From Methylobacterium aquaticum (GTDB taxonomy: Bacteria; Pseudomonadota; Alphaproteobacteria; Rhizobiales; Beijerinckiaceae), in contig NZ_CP043627.1 of assembly GCF_016804325.1 (NCBI RefSeq), positions 1,101,001 to 1,165,000 on the forward strand: a stretch of DNA of 64,000 nucleotides. Reading direction: 5' to 3'. This document shows, in pieces, positions 30,605 through 40,184 of this stretch; position 1 is the first letter of the stretch, and every line of letters begins with the position of its first letter. The translations under genes were made by a program, and so were the position numbers. Under the pieces are notes generated by a model, which saw only the letters and a list, made by a program, of their open reading frames with translations, ran no database searches and was not told the DNA's origin.

Positions 30605-31354
30605 TTAGTGGATGAGCATGCCGCCGTTCACGTCGATGACGGCGCCGGTGATGTAGGAGGAGAGGTCGGAGGCCAGGAACAGGCAGGCATTGGCGACGTC
30701 GTCGGCGACGCCGAGGCGGCCGAGCGGGATGCCCTTGGCGATCTCGACCTTCAGCTCGTCGGTCAGCTTGCCGCCGGTGATGTCGGTCTGGATCAGGCCG
30801 GGGGTGATGCTGTTGACCCGCACCGTGTCGGGACCCAGCTCGCGGGCCATGGCCTTGCCGAGGCCCAGCACGCCGCCCTTGGCCGCGCTGTAATGCGGTC
30901 CGCCGAAGATGCCGCCGCCGCGCTGCGCCGAGACCGACGACATGCAGACGATCGAGCCGGATTGCTGCCGGCGCATCTGCGGCACGACCGCCTGGCTCAT
31001 GTAGAGCGTACCGCGCAGGTTCACGTCGAGCACCGCGTCGTAATTGCCGGGCTCGATCTCCATGAACTTCAGCGGCTGGGTGATGCCGGCATTGTTGATC
31101 AGCACGTCGATGCGACCGAAGCGGGCAACCACCTCGTCGGCGGCGGCTTGGCAGGCGGCCTTGTCGGTGACGTTGCAGGCGAGGCCGAGATGGCCCTCGC
31201 CGATCGCCCGGGCGGCCTCCTCGGCCTGGCCGGCATCGAGATCGAGGATCACCACCTTGGCGCCGTGGCTCGCAAACAGCTTCGCGGTGGCGCGGCCGAT
31301 GCCCCGCAACGATGCGGCGCCGGTGATCAGGCACACCTTGTCGGTCAGCAGCAT
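30605..31354 (-). CDS. SDR-family oxidoreductase
   Basis: 249 residues from ATG 31354, preceded by GGGAGGA. Classical short-chain dehydrogenase: cofactor loop TGAASLRGIG, NNAG at 87-90, catalytic S140, Y155 and K159 (HYSAAKGG), and D40 in VVILDLD favouring NAD over NADP. First gene of the probable operon SDR, transketolase N, transketolase C, LtnD-like, DctP, DctQM. It likely oxidises a hydroxyl group of the imported sugar acid before or after C2 transfer. Confidence 0.88.
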   Translation of the reverse strand: MLLTDKVCLITGAASLRGIGRATAKLFASHGAKVVILDLDAGQAEEAARAIGEGHLGLACNVTDKAACQAAADEVVARFGRIDVLINNAGITQPLKFMEIEPGNYDAVLDVNLRGTLYMSQAVVPQMRRQQSGSIVCMSSVSAQRGGGIFGGPHYSAAKGGVLGLGKAMARELGPDTVRVNSITPGLIQTDITGGKLTDELKVEIAKGIPLGRLGVADDVANACLFLASDLSSYITGAVIDVNGGMLIH

Positions 31355-31574
31355 GTCGTCCTCCCTGTCTCGTTCGGGCACGAGGGAGTGACATCGGCGG
31401 CAGGGTCCCACCCCCGCTCCGCCGCCCGTCCTCGACGGTTCCTCCCTCGTTTCGTTGCCGGCAGAGTGCCCGGGGCAGGGGGCGGGGCAAACGCAGAAAT
31501 TGCAGGTGGAGGTGAATGGGATTCATCTGGCGGGGGTTGGGCGTGCCAGCATGCCCCTCCTTCTCCCACCCGCC

Positions 31575-31696
31575 ACCTCATCCTGAGGTGCGGCCGTCAG
31601 GGAGCCTCGAAGGAGCACTCCGGAAGTCTCGGCGATCCCTGGACCCCTCCTTCGAGGTCGGCCGATCTTCGATCGACTGACCCCTCAGGATGAGGT
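31575..31696. repeat. Palindromic intergenic repeat, family B copy 1
   Basis: About 120 bp. ACCTCATCCTGAGGT at the left end is itself palindromic and pairs with CCTCAGGATGAGGT at the right; inside, AGCCTCGAAGGAG pairs with CTCCTTCGAGGT, and a GATCTTCGATC core lies next to the right arm. It separates the LysR gene from the SDR operon. Copy 2 is at 47847-47967. Confidence 0.8.
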
Positions 31697-31724
31697 CGCG
31701 AGTGGGGCAGTCGATTCCTGCACC

Positions 31725-32621
31725 TCACGCCAGATCCTCCGGCAGCACCAGGTTCATCTCCTGCGCCAGCCAGTGGGCGAAGACCCGCAACGGGGCGCGC
31801 CGCCGCGTGGTCGCCGGGTAGACGAGGTGGTGGCCGACATAGGTGATGTCCTGCGCGATGCCCCGCAACGGCGCAACGAGGCGGCCGCTGGCGATCTCGC
31901 GCTCGGCGAGCAGGGTCGATTCGAGCGCCACCCCGAGCCCGTCCGCGGCGGCCGCGATGGCGAGGAAGCTGCGGTCGAAGCGGACGCCTAAGGGTCGGGG
32001 CGCCGGCAATCCGTTGCGGGCGAACCAGAGCGGCCAGCGTACCTGCTTGTTGTCGCTCTGGATCAGCACCTGGTCGAGGAGGTCGTCCGGCGTGCGGATG
32101 CGGGCGGCGCGCGCGGGGTCGCAGAGCGGCGTCACCGTCTCGGTGCAGAGCGGCACGGTCACCAGGCCCTCGCCCCGGGGCGGACCGTAGACGAGGTCGG
32201 CATCGAACTCGTCGCCGACGAAGCGGGCATAGTCCATGCCGGCGGCAAGCCGCACCTCGAAGCCCGGATGGGCGGCGAGGAAGCGGGCGAGGCGCGGCGT
32301 CAGCCATTGCGCGGCGAGGCTCGGCGCGCAGTGCAGGCGCAGGAGTTGCGGACCCCGGGCCGCCACGAGATCGAGGCCGCGATGCAATTCGTCGAAGGCG
32401 CGGCTCACATGTTCCAGCAACGCCTCGCCGGCGGCGGTCGGCACCACGCCCTGGCCCTGGCGCTCGAACAGGGTGACGCCGAGCGAGGCCTCCATCTTGC
32501 GGATGGCGTGGCTGACGGCGCTCGCGGTCAGGTTCAGCTCCGCCGCCGCATCCTTGAAGGAGCGGCGGCGCGCCGCCGCCTCGAAGGAGCGCACGGCGGA
32601 GAGGGGGACGCGCAGGGACAT
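31725..32621 (-). CDS. LysR-type regulator, GcvA-like
   Basis: 298 residues; start 32621 (MSLRVPLSAVRSFEAAARRR) fits family length. The N-terminal winged helix is RRSFKDAAAELNLTASAVSH and IRKMEASLGVTLFERQGQGV. The effector domain (LLRLHCAPSLAAQWLTPRLA, DADLVYGPP) is of the GcvA type. It is the upstream neighbour of the SDR-transketolase-TRAP set, transcribed the same way with 370 bp between, and is the likely local regulator. LysR genes are more often divergent from their targets, so the link is an inference. Confidence 0.85.
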   Translation of the reverse strand: MSLRVPLSAVRSFEAAARRRSFKDAAAELNLTASAVSHAIRKMEASLGVTLFERQGQGVVPTAAGEALLEHVSRAFDELHRGLDLVAARGPQLLRLHCAPSLAAQWLTPRLARFLAAHPGFEVRLAAGMDYARFVGDEFDADLVYGPPRGEGLVTVPLCTETVTPLCDPARAARIRTPDDLLDQVLIQSDNKQVRWPLWFARNGLPAPRPLGVRFDRSFLAIAAAADGLGVALESTLLAEREIASGRLVAPLRGIAQDITYVGHHLVYPATTRRRAPLRVFAHWLAQEMNLVLPEDLA

Positions 32622-32666
32622 GACGCGACGATGCGGCCGTACCGGCCCGGTTGGCAACCGTCCCGC

Positions 32667-34102
32667 TCAGCCCTCCCGGTCGGGCAGGGTGATCCGGAAC
32701 CGCGCGCCGGCGGGGGTCTCGTCGAGGCTCAAGCTCCCGCCGTTGAGCCGCACCAGCTCGGCCGCGATGGCGAGGCCCAATCCCGTGCCACCGGAGCGGC
32801 CCGCGCCCTGGAACGCCTCGAACAGGTGGGCCCGGGCCCGCTCGGGCAGGCCGGGGCCGTTGTCGGTGACGAGGATCGTGACGGTGGCGGCCACGCGCTC
32901 CGCCTCGATCGTCACGCACGGCGCGCCCCCGCTGGCACCGGCGAGCCCGATCGCCTGCACGGCGTTGCGCACCAGGTTGACCAGCACCCGCGACAGCTGG
33001 TCGGGATCGGCATCGACGATCAGGTCCTCCGGCGTGCGGTCCTCGATGGTGACGGCGGCCCCCGGCGCCAGCCCGGCGAGGTCGAGGGCGTCGCGCAGGA
33101 TCGGCCGCAGCGGCATCACCCTGCGCTCGGGCGGGCGCTCGGCGGCGCGGCCATAGGCCAGCGTCGCCTCGCAGTAGCGGATCGCCCGGCCAAGGGTCGC
33201 GACGAGGCGGGGCGCCACGCGCTGCACGCCCGGATCGGCGACGTGCTCCAGCCGGTCGACGAGAAGCTGGGCGGTGGTGAGGAGATTTCTCAGTTCGTGG
33301 TTGATCTTGCTCACCGAGAGGCCGAGATCGGCCAGGCGCCGCTTCTGGCGCAGCTCGTCCGACAGGATGGTCTCCATCCGGGCGAGCGCCGTCTCGGCGG
33401 CGCCGATCTCGTCGCTGCGCCAGGACGGGGCGATCCGCCGCGACAGGTCCTCCGGGTCCTCCGCGAAGGTCGCGATGTTGCGGGCCAGCCGCCGTACCGG
33501 CCGCACGATCGAAAGTTGCAGCACCAGGAAGACGAGGCCGGCAGTGATGCCGGAGATCACCAGCGAGGCGACGAGGATGCGTCCCGAGAAGGCGATCATC
33601 GCCCGGCGCAAGGGCGCGGGATCGAGGACCAGCTCGACGAAATCGACCCCGTCCATGCCGTGGCCGACCACCCGCAGCGGCAGCGGGTTCGTCCGCGTCA
33701 GGGTGCGCCAGGCGCCGCCGATGCTGTCGATCCAGCCGGAATCGCGCAGGTCGACGGTCTCGCCCACCTCCGGCGGCATCGGCGTGAGGTTGAGGAGGCG
33801 GCGCGCCCCCCGGCCTTCAGCGCGATGGCTTGCGCGCCGACGCCCATCAGGAGGCGCTTGGCAAGGTCGTCCGAGACCCGCTGCTGGGGTGCGGCGTCGA
33901 GGACCAGGGCGGCGACCTGGGCGGCGGCGACCCGGTCGGAGAGCCAGGAGCGCCGGTAGCTCGCGACGCTGGGGACGTAGATCAGCACCTCGGCGATGAG
34001 GACGAACACCACCGTGAGCAGGAGCAGGCGACCGGACAGCCCGACCCGGCCGGCGAGACGCCGGAGGCCACCCTGGCTCGCCGCGTCATCGGCCCACTGC
34101 AC
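32667..34102 (-). CDS. Orphan sensor histidine kinase (one-base frameshift)
   Basis: Frame one (GTG at 34102) gives a basic N-terminus and a TM (LLLLTVVFVLIAEVLIYVP), breaking in LKAGG at a run of six C (33806-33811). Frame two continues ARRLLNLTPMPPEVGETVDL, a second TM (ILVASLVISGITAGLVFLVL), a HAMP segment (RPVRRLARNIATFAEDPEDL), the phospho-His box (SKINHELRNLLTTAQLL) and the ATPase N box NLVRNAVQA, G1 TDNGPGLPE and GGTGLGLAI. The restored protein has 478 residues. No response regulator is adjacent. Periplasmic sensing domain about 100 residues, ligand unknown. Confidence 0.88.
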
Positions 34103-34276
34103 GGTATCGACATCCTTGCTTGTCCGGCGATGCTACGGCATCCCGGCCGACGGATCACTCGCCCGCTCGCCGGCCTCGTTCCCCGTCCCGTGGGGAGAAC
34201 GGGGAAAGCTATTCCCGAACCTGGAAAAATCCAGACGCCGACCAACGAATTGCGCGTGATCGTATCGCGTCGGGAT

Positions 34277-35038
34277 TCAGCCGGGATGGCCGCGCCAGCG
34301 CCGCCAGGCCACCGGCAGCAGCGCCAGGGCGCCGAGGCCGAGCAGGGTGGCGACGAGCTGCGGCGTGACGATCGCCCGCAGCGACAGGGCGGCGTCGCAG
34401 GCGATGCCGCCGGCCACGAGGCAGGCTTCCTTCGCCGCCTGGTGGGCCGCCACGACGGTCTCCACCCCCGCACCCGCCGAGGCGTAGATGAAGGCGCCGG
34501 GGCTGATGCCGATGAGGGTGGCGAGCGCGAAGGTGCGCAGCCGCACGCCGAAGATCGCGGGCGCCAGGTTGGTCATCCAGAACGGGAAGACCGGCAGCAG
34601 CCGCAGGACCATCACGTACGAGAAGGCGTCGCGGCGAAAGCCCTCGGCGAGGCGCCCGAGCCGCGAGCCGGCGCGGCGCAGCAGCACCTCGCCCGCCGCG
34701 GTGCGGCCGATCGAGAACACCACGACGGCGCCGGTGGTGGCGGCCGAGATCGACACCAGCGCGCCGGCGACCGGCCCGAACAGGAAGCCGCACAGGGTCG
34801 TCATAATCACCGAGACCGGCAGCGACACGATCACGGTACCGACATAGGCGAGATACGCGCAGGCATAGGCGCGCCAGAACCCCTCGGCGACCCAGGCCTT
34901 GGCATAGGCCCGGGAGGCGAGGAGCTGGTCGAGGCTGAACCAGCGGGTGATGCCGCCGATGAGCAACCCGAGCGACAGGGCCACCAGGGCGACGAGCGGC
35001 AGCACCCGCAGCCAGCCGCGCCAGGCCGGGGCCGCCAC
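34277..35038 (-). CDS. TVP38/TMEM64-family membrane protein
   Basis: 253 residues, GTG start after GGAGG. Five or six hydrophobic helices with the family core FLFGPVAGALVSISAATTGA and, further on, LRLLPVFPFWMTNLAPAIFG. These SNARE-associated/DedA-like proteins are inner membrane proteins, some linked to lipid scrambling. It lies 70 bp after the lipid methyltransferase gene, which supports a membrane-lipid role. Confidence 0.82.
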   Translation of the reverse strand: MAAPAWRGWLRVLPLVALVALSLGLLIGGITRWFSLDQLLASRAYAKAWVAEGFWRAYACAYLAYVGTVIVSLPVSVIMTTLCGFLFGPVAGALVSISAATTGAVVVFSIGRTAAGEVLLRRAGSRLGRLAEGFRRDAFSYVMVLRLLPVFPFWMTNLAPAIFGVRLRTFALATLIGISPGAFIYASAGAGVETVVAAHQAAKEACLVAGGIACDAALSLRAIVTPQLVATLLGLGALALLPVAWRRWRGHPG

Positions 35039-35108
35039 GGCCTCCGGGCCGGCTTCCGAGGGGGAGGGGCCTTGCCGGACGGGGACCCGTCCGGCCGGGT
35101 CGGCGCGC

Positions 35109-35761
35109 TCACCCGGGCTTCTGCATGCGCAGGATCTTGAAGAACCCGCCCGGGAAGGTCGGGCGCACGCCCAGGAAGGTCACGCCGCGGCTCCTCGTCC
35201 AGGCCTCGATCCGGGCGGCCTTGAAGGCCGAGCTCCAGCCGATCTTCTCGCAGAGCGGCGCGACGATCTCCTCGACCTTGGCCACGGTGCCGCGGTCCTG
35301 GCCGAAATGGTTGGCGAGCACGATCATGCCGCCGGGCCTCGTCACCCGCAGGAACTCGTCCAGCGCGCCTTCGGGTCGGGTACCAGGGTGATGAGGAACT
35401 GCGCCACCACCGCGTCGAAGCTCGCGTCGGCGTAGCCGAGGCGGCAGACATCCATGACCTGGAGGCCCTTGACGTGGGTGAGCCCGCGCCGTGCCACCTT
35501 GCGGTTGGCCCGTTTCAGCATGTCCTCGGACAGGTCGACGCCGTAGACCTCGGCATCCTTCGGATAGTAGCCGAGGGACAGGCCGGTGCCGACGCCGGCC
35601 TCCAGGATCCGCCGCCCGCCGGCGAGCGCCGCCTCGACCGCGTCCCGCGCCGCCGGCTCGGTGAGCTTGTCGTAGACCACGTCGTAGACCGGCGCCCAGC
35701 GCGCATAGGCCTTGCGCATCAAGGCGGTGGTGGGCCCCGCCTCTCGCGGCTCGCTCAGCAT
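35109..35761 (-). CDS. pmtA: Phospholipid N-methyltransferase, PmtA type (one-base frameshift)
   Basis: Frame one (ATG 35761) has YARWAPVYDVVYDKL, the SAM motif ILEAGVGTGLSLGYYP and YGVDLSEDMLKRA, then breaks after ITLVPDP at 35371-35372. Frame two resumes VTRPGGMIVLANHFGQDRG and WSSAFKAARIEAW, ending LRMQKPG. Restored length 217 residues. This matches the Rhodobacter/rhizobial PmtA class, which methylates phosphatidylethanolamine stepwise to phosphatidylcholine, a common lipid in Methylobacterium and plant-associated relatives. Confidence 0.85.
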
Positions 35762-35867
35762 GTCCGTCTTCTCTCCGAGTTCGATCGTCGCGCGGGCGTC
35801 GATGCGCGCGTGTGTGCTACGATTTCCGCTGGAAATCTTTTGAAAAACCGCATCATCCCGCGTCGAA

Positions 35868-37016
35868 TCAGGCCGCCGCCAGGCGGTCCGCCTCGACCCG
35901 CCGGATGGTGCCGCCGCCCAGGACCCGCGCCCTCAGCCCGTCATCGGCGTAGATGACGCAGGCCTGGCCCGGCGACACCCCGTCCTCGGGGGTCGCCAGC
36001 GTCACCTCGGCCGACGCCGTGTCCGGGTTCCAGGTCAGGGTGGCGGGGCGCGGCTCGCGGGTCGAGCGCACGCGGACCGCCACGGGCAGGTCGCGGGAGG
36101 CGGTGAGCGGCGCATCGCCGAGCCAGTTCGGATCGGCCAGCCGGATCACCGAGGTGGCGAGGGCCTCACGCGGGCCGACCACGACCCGGGCCTCGCCGGG
36201 CTCCAGGCGCACGACGTAGAGCGGCTCGCCCGCCGCCACGTTGAGGCCGCGGCGCTGGCCGACCGTGAAGCCGATGATGCCGTCATGGTGGCCGAGCCGC
36301 CGCCCGTCGAGATGGACGATCTCGCCCGGCCGCACCGCGTCGGGCCGCAGCCGGGCGATCACGTCCTGGTAGCGCCCCTGCGGCACGAAGCAGATGTCCT
36401 GGCTGTCCGGCTTGTCGGCGACCGACAGGCCGAACTCCTTGGCGAGCGCGCGGGTCTCGTCCTTCGGCCGCTCGCCCAGCGGAAAGCGCAGGAGGTCGAG
36501 CTGCCGGCTCGTGGTCGCGTACAGGAAGTAGCTCTGGTCCCGGGCCGGATCGAGGGCGCGGTGGAGCGCCCGGCCGCCGCCCGGCAGCGCCCGGCTCGCG
36601 ACGTAGTGGCCGGTCGCCAGCACGTCGGCGCCGAGGTCCTGGGCGGTGGTGAGGAGGTCGCGGAACTTGATCGAGCGGTTGCACTCGACGCAGGGGATCG
36701 GCGTCTCGCCCTGGAGATAGCTGTCGGCGAAGCGATCGATCACCGCCTCGCGGAACCGGTCCTCGTAGTCGAGGACGTAATGCGGGATGCCGATGGTCTC
36801 GGCGGCGCGGCGGGCATCGTGGATGTCCTGGCCGGCGCAGCAGGCGCCGCGGCGATGGGTGGCCGCGCCGTGGTCGTAGAGCTGCAGCGTGATTCCGACC
36901 ACGTCGTAGCCCTCGCGCTTCAGGAGCGCGGCGACGACCGAGGAATCGACGCCCCCGGACATCGCCACCACGACGCGGGTGTCTTCCGGGGCCTTGTGCA
37001 GATCGAGCGAGTTCAT
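35868..37016 (-). CDS. mnmA: tRNA-specific 2-thiouridylase
   Basis: 382 residues. Forms 2-thiouridine at wobble U34 of tRNA-Lys, -Glu and -Gln. The PP-loop [18 protein letters not shown] opens the protein; catalytic cysteines lie in [17 protein letters not shown] and [14 protein letters not shown], and [19 protein letters not shown] begins the C-terminal barrel. Start 37016 ([14 protein letters not shown]) is the usual one. The next genes upstream are divergent flagellar genes. Confidence 0.93.
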   Translation of the reverse strand: MNSLDLHKAPEDTRVVVAMSGGVDSSVVAALLKREGYDVVGITLQLYDHGAATHRRGACCAGQDIHDARRAAETIGIPHYVLDYEDRFREAVIDRFADSYLQGETPIPCVECNRSIKFRDLLTTAQDLGADVLATGHYVASRALPGGGRALHRALDPARDQSYFLYATTSRQLDLLRFPLGERPKDETRALAKEFGLSVADKPDSQDICFVPQGRYQDVIARLRPDAVRPGEIVHLDGRRLGHHDGIIGFTVGQRRGLNVAAGEPLYVVRLEPGEARVVVGPREALATSVIRLADPNWLGDAPLTASRDLPVAVRVRSTREPRPATLTWNPDTASAEVTLATPEDGVSPGQACVIYADDGLRARVLGGGTIRRVEADRLAAA

Positions 37017-37277
37017 GACCGTGCGAGGGGTGTCTCGGGGCGGCTCCGGCAAGCAGATCGCGGCCGCTGGCGGAGTCTATAGCGATCCGACCGGCATTCT
37101 GCCAGGGCGCGAGGGCGCGCGACCCGCAGGGAAGTTCTTGCCGGGTTCCCGGCAGATTCCGACCGGGCGGCCCGCCGGTGCCATCGGCGCCCCTATGATT
37201 ATCGCATCAAATCAATATCTTACGACGCGCGCCCGACTGGCAGGCGGCTTGCTCTGCCGGGACCCAGGAGGTCGCCG

Positions 37278-38564
37278 ATGCAGATCAGCGGAGCGGGCGA
37301 GGGGGGATGGAGTGCGGGGCGCGAGCCGGCCCGGACGGCGAAGGCCGTCGCGCACGAACCGTTCCGCGTGAGCGAGCGGGAGGCCGACCGGATCATGCGC
37401 TCGCCCAAGCGGGAGGTGGATTCGTCGCGGTCCCGCATCGAGACCACGCCCACCGAGACGCGACACGCCGACGCGAAGCGGGCCGACGCCACGTCCGAGG
37501 CCCGATCCCGCCGGGAGCGGGCCGAGGACGCCGCCGGGACGGCCGCCGGCCGCCAGGACTCGATCGACCGGGACAGGACCGCCAAGGAGAAGGCGACGAA
37601 GGACCGTGCCACGAAGGACCGGGCCACGAAGGACGCCGTGGCCGACGACCGGGTGAGGAAGCACGCCGCCGCGACATCGTCGGCCGCGACCGCCGCGAAG
37701 CCCGCCGTGGCGGCGCCCGATGCGGCACAGGCCGAAGCGGCCCGGGCAACCACCTCCGACGACGAGACCACCGAGGCCGCTCCCGGCGACGATACCGAGG
37801 CCGAGGGCGATACGGGTGAGGCCGCGGGCACCGCCGCGACGCCGATCCCGGCTTTGCCGGCCGCCCCGGTCGCGACGGCGCCCGCGGCCGGTGCGGGCGC
37901 CGCCGCGAAGGCGGCCTCGACCGGGTCCGGCGCCGCGGTCGAGACGACGACTCCGGCCGATCCGCGCATCGCCGCCCTGCTGGCCGAGGCCGCGAAGGCG
38001 GGCGATGGCACGGACCAGCCGCCGCCGGGCGGACCCGTCCCCTCGCCCGACGGCATCGCGGCGCCCGACCCATCCTTGTCCACGCCGCAGGCGAAGGCGG
38101 GCGAGGTCGCGGCGCCGGCCGCCGCCGAGACCCGCCCGGCCGTCTCGGTGCAGGCGCCTTTGAGCGCGGTGCCGATCACCATCGGGATTCGGGCGCTTAC
38201 GGGCTCGAACCGCTTCGAGATCCGCCTCGATCCCTACGAGCTCGGCCGCATCGACGTCAGCCTCGACATCGCCCGCCAGCACGGCACCGTGAAGGCGCAT
38301 CTCGTGGTGGAGCGGCCCGAGACCCTGGCGCTGCTCCAGCGCGACGCGTCCAGCCTGCAGCAGGCGCTCACGCAAGCCGGGCTCGATCCCGGCACGACCG
38401 GCCTCACCTTCTCCCTGCGCGACGGCGGTGGCCAGAACCCGCAGCGCGACCAGGCCGGTCGCCCGCAGGGGCAGGACCGCGCGGCCGCCCCGGCGGAGGA
38501 GGCCCAGGCCGCCTCACCCTTGCGCAACCTCGGCCAGCGCCTCGGCCTCGACCTCAGGATCTAG
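37278..38564 (+). CDS. fliK: Flagellar hook-length control protein
   Basis: 428 residues. The N-terminal three quarters are low-complexity (Ala, Asp, Thr, Pro, Lys), with a short repeat around KDRATKDRATKDAV. The C-terminal domain is conserved: LTGSNRFEIRLDPYELGRID, HLVVERPETLALLQRDASSL and LQQALTQAGLDPG, the type III substrate-switch domain of FliK. It measures hook length and triggers the change from hook to filament export. AGGAGG ribosome site 8 bases before the ATG. flgD follows after 36 bp. Confidence 0.9.
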   Translation: MQISGAGEGGWSAGREPARTAKAVAHEPFRVSEREADRIMRSPKREVDSSRSRIETTPTETRHADAKRADATSEARSRRERAEDAAGTAAGRQDSIDRDRTAKEKATKDRATKDRATKDAVADDRVRKHAAATSSAATAAKPAVAAPDAAQAEAARATTSDDETTEAAPGDDTEAEGDTGEAAGTAATPIPALPAAPVATAPAAGAGAAAKAASTGSGAAVETTTPADPRIAALLAEAAKAGDGTDQPPPGGPVPSPDGIAAPDPSLSTPQAKAGEVAAPAAAETRPAVSVQAPLSAVPITIGIRALTGSNRFEIRLDPYELGRIDVSLDIARQHGTVKAHLVVERPETLALLQRDASSLQQALTQAGLDPGTTGLTFSLRDGGGQNPQRDQAGRPQGQDRAAAPAEEAQAASPLRNLGQRLGLDLRI

Positions 38565-38600
38565 CGACGCCCCGATGACGAACGAACTTGCGAGGTCCCG

Positions 38601-39278
38601 ATGACCGCCGGCATCAGCAGCCTGTCCAGCCTCTCCAACCCGACCGGCACCACGCCCAAGAGCGACGCCAGCACGATCGCCGGGAACTTCAACCAGTTCC
38701 TGACCCTGCTGACGACGCAGCTGCAGAACCAGAACCCGCTCGACCCCCTCGACACCAACCAGTTCACCCAGCAGCTGGTGCAGTTCGCCTCGGTCGAGCA
38801 GCAGCTCAAGACCAACGACCAGCTCGGCAACCTGATCACCGCCAGCAAGGCGTCCGCCGCGGCGACGGCCTCCGGGCTGATCGGCAAGACCGTGACGGCG
38901 GACGGGGCCACGTCGCCGCTGGCCAAAGGCACTGCCACCTGGACTCTCAACCCGGCCCGGGCCGCCGCCAAGGCGGTGATGACCATCACCGATGCCAAGG
39001 GCAACGTGGTCGCCACCCAGACCAAGGCGTTGCCCGCCGGCAGCCAGAGCTTCACCTGGGACGGGCGCGCCTCCACCGGGCAGCTCGCCCCGGACGGAAA
39101 ATACACCTTGAAGGTGCAGGCCCTCGACGCCACCGGCTCGAGCGTCGCCGTCGACACCAAGATCACCGGGGCGATCACCAGCGTGGACGTCTCCGGTGCC
39201 GAACCGGTCCTGACCATCGGCGACCGCACCGTGGCCCTCAGCAGCGTCGAGGCGATCGGTGGAACCAGCGGCCAATGA
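38601..39278 (+). CDS. flgD: Flagellar hook assembly scaffold protein
   Basis: 225 residues. The FlgD N-terminal motif FNQFLTLLTTQLQNQNPLDP and DTNQFTQQLVQFASVEQQLK caps the growing hook, and the C-terminal part has the FlgD Ig-like fold (FTWDGRASTGQLAPDGKYTL). The last codon overlaps the first of three GANTC sites in front of sciP. Confidence 0.93.
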   Translation: MTAGISSLSSLSNPTGTTPKSDASTIAGNFNQFLTLLTTQLQNQNPLDPLDTNQFTQQLVQFASVEQQLKTNDQLGNLITASKASAAATASGLIGKTVTADGATSPLAKGTATWTLNPARAAAKAVMTITDAKGNVVATQTKALPAGSQSFTWDGRASTGQLAPDGKYTLKVQALDATGSSVAVDTKITGAITSVDVSGAEPVLTIGDRTVALSSVEAIGGTSGQ

Positions 39279-39326
39279 TTCGGTGGATTGCTGTGGATTA
39301 CGAATCACATGCGAGGGAAATGATTC
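39277..39326. promoter_or_regulatory. Cluster of three GANTC (CcrM methylation) sites before sciP
   Basis: GATTC at 39277, GAATC at 39302 and GATTC at 39322, all within 50 bp. CcrM methylates GANTC in alphaproteobacteria and methylation state times transcription in the cell cycle. Such density is unusual in DNA this rich in GC. The third site overlaps the CtrA-like box. Confidence 0.6.
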
Positions 39327-39338
39327 AACCAATCTTAA
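39324..39338 (+). promoter_or_regulatory. CtrA-like box upstream of sciP
   Basis: TTCA-ACCAATC-TTAA matches the CtrA consensus TTAA-N7-TTAA at seven of eight positions and lies 52 bp before the sciP ATG. In Caulobacter sciP is activated by CtrA. Assigned by motif only. Confidence 0.55.
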
Positions 39339-39390
39339 GCGCGGATGCGTAGCTTCGGTCTCGACAGGTCAGTCGAGTGTAGAGCGTATC

Positions 39391-39666
39391 ATGACCGAAC
39401 CGCATCGCCCGAGGGTGAAGTACGTCATCGGGCCAGACGGAAGTCCGCTGACGATCGCGGACCTTCCGCCGACCGATACCCGCCGATGGGTGATCCGGCG
39501 CAAGGCCGAGGTGGTGGCCGCCGTCCGCGGCGGGCTGCTGAGCCTCGAGGAAGCGTGCCAGCGTTACACGCTGACCACCGAGGAATTCCTGAGCTGGCAG
39601 TATTCGATCGAGCAGCACGGGCTCGCCGGCCTGCGCACGACCCGGATCCAGCATTACCGTCAGTGA
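39391..39666 (+). CDS. sciP: SciP, CtrA inhibitor (DUF1153)
   Basis: 91 residues. Nearly every segment is family-typical: RPRVKYVIGPDGSPLTIADL, TRRWVIRRKAEVVAAVRGGL, LSLEEACQRYTLTTEEFLSW and a GLAGLRTTRIQHYR end. SciP is a small helix-turn-helix protein that binds CtrA and blocks its recruitment of RNA polymerase, shutting off CtrA targets in G1 cells. ATG 39391 is the family's start. Location between flgD and fliF puts it among genes that CtrA commonly controls. Confidence 0.93.
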   Translation: MTEPHRPRVKYVIGPDGSPLTIADLPPTDTRRWVIRRKAEVVAAVRGGLLSLEEACQRYTLTTEEFLSWQYSIEQHGLAGLRTTRIQHYRQ

Positions 39667-39736
39667 GGATGCTGGCGGGGCGTCGATCTGACTGATCGAG
39701 AGAAGTGCCCGGGTAGACGGAAAAGCGCCGGATTTC

Positions 39737-39994
39737 TCCTCTCCCGCGGGCGGGGAGAGGCTTTCGTCCCCCTTGTCGGGGACGAAAGGAGCGCGAAGCG
39801 CGAGGGTTGAGGGGGTTTTCCCGGAGGAGCCTCACTCGTCGGGACTCCTTGACCCTCGCTTCGGCTTCGCCTCCGCTCGCTGCGTCTCCTGAACGGAGAC
39901 GCAGCCCTCTCCCCGCAACAAGAAGTCGGGCTTGCCCGACTTCGTCCGTCGCTTGCAGATCCCGGGCAAGCCCGGGATCTGACGGGGAGAGGGG
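39737..39994. repeat. Palindromic intergenic repeat, family C copy 2
   Basis: About 260 bp. It begins CCTCTCCCGCGGGCGGGGAG, repeats TTGTCGGGGACGAAAG-type stems as in copy 1, and ends GACGGGGAGAGGGG. Compared with copy 1 the right half carries an insertion with its own palindrome (GATCCCGGGCAAGCCCGGGATC, split at 39957-39980) and a smaller one, GTCGGGCTTGCCCGAC. It fills most of the sciP-fliF gap. Confidence 0.78.
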
Positions 39995-40115
39995 AAATCC
40001 CGCGGCACCCTCGTGATCCGCTGCCTGCCCGGCGGGGATGCCCCCATCCCGGAACCCTACGCCTCGCCCCGAAGCCGGCGGTGTCCCGGGTCTGCGCGCG
40101 CCTTCTTGCGCGCTG

Positions 40116-40139
40116 TTAACCAAGTCATAACCACGACTC
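40116..40139 (+). promoter_or_regulatory. CtrA-like box and GANTC site upstream of fliF
   Basis: TTAA-CCAAGTC-ATAA (40116-40130) matches TTAA-N7-TTAA at seven of eight positions and is followed by a GACTC methylation site at 40135. The box ends 54 bp before the fliF start. The fliF operon is a classical CtrA target in Caulobacter. Confidence 0.6.
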
Positions 40140-40184
40140 GGCAATTTTTGCCCTGGGGCCGCGGTGGCTCCGGTTGGCGGGTGC

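Noticed and set aside
37562..37650. Short repeat in fliK (KDRATKDRATKDA) as a separate functional element
   Set aside because: Low-complexity linkers are normal in FliK; mentioned only in the gene entry.
40137..40160. Sigma-54 promoter before fliF (GGCAATTTTTGC)
   Set aside because: GG and GC are separated by 8 bases instead of 10; the CtrA-like box just upstream is a better candidate.
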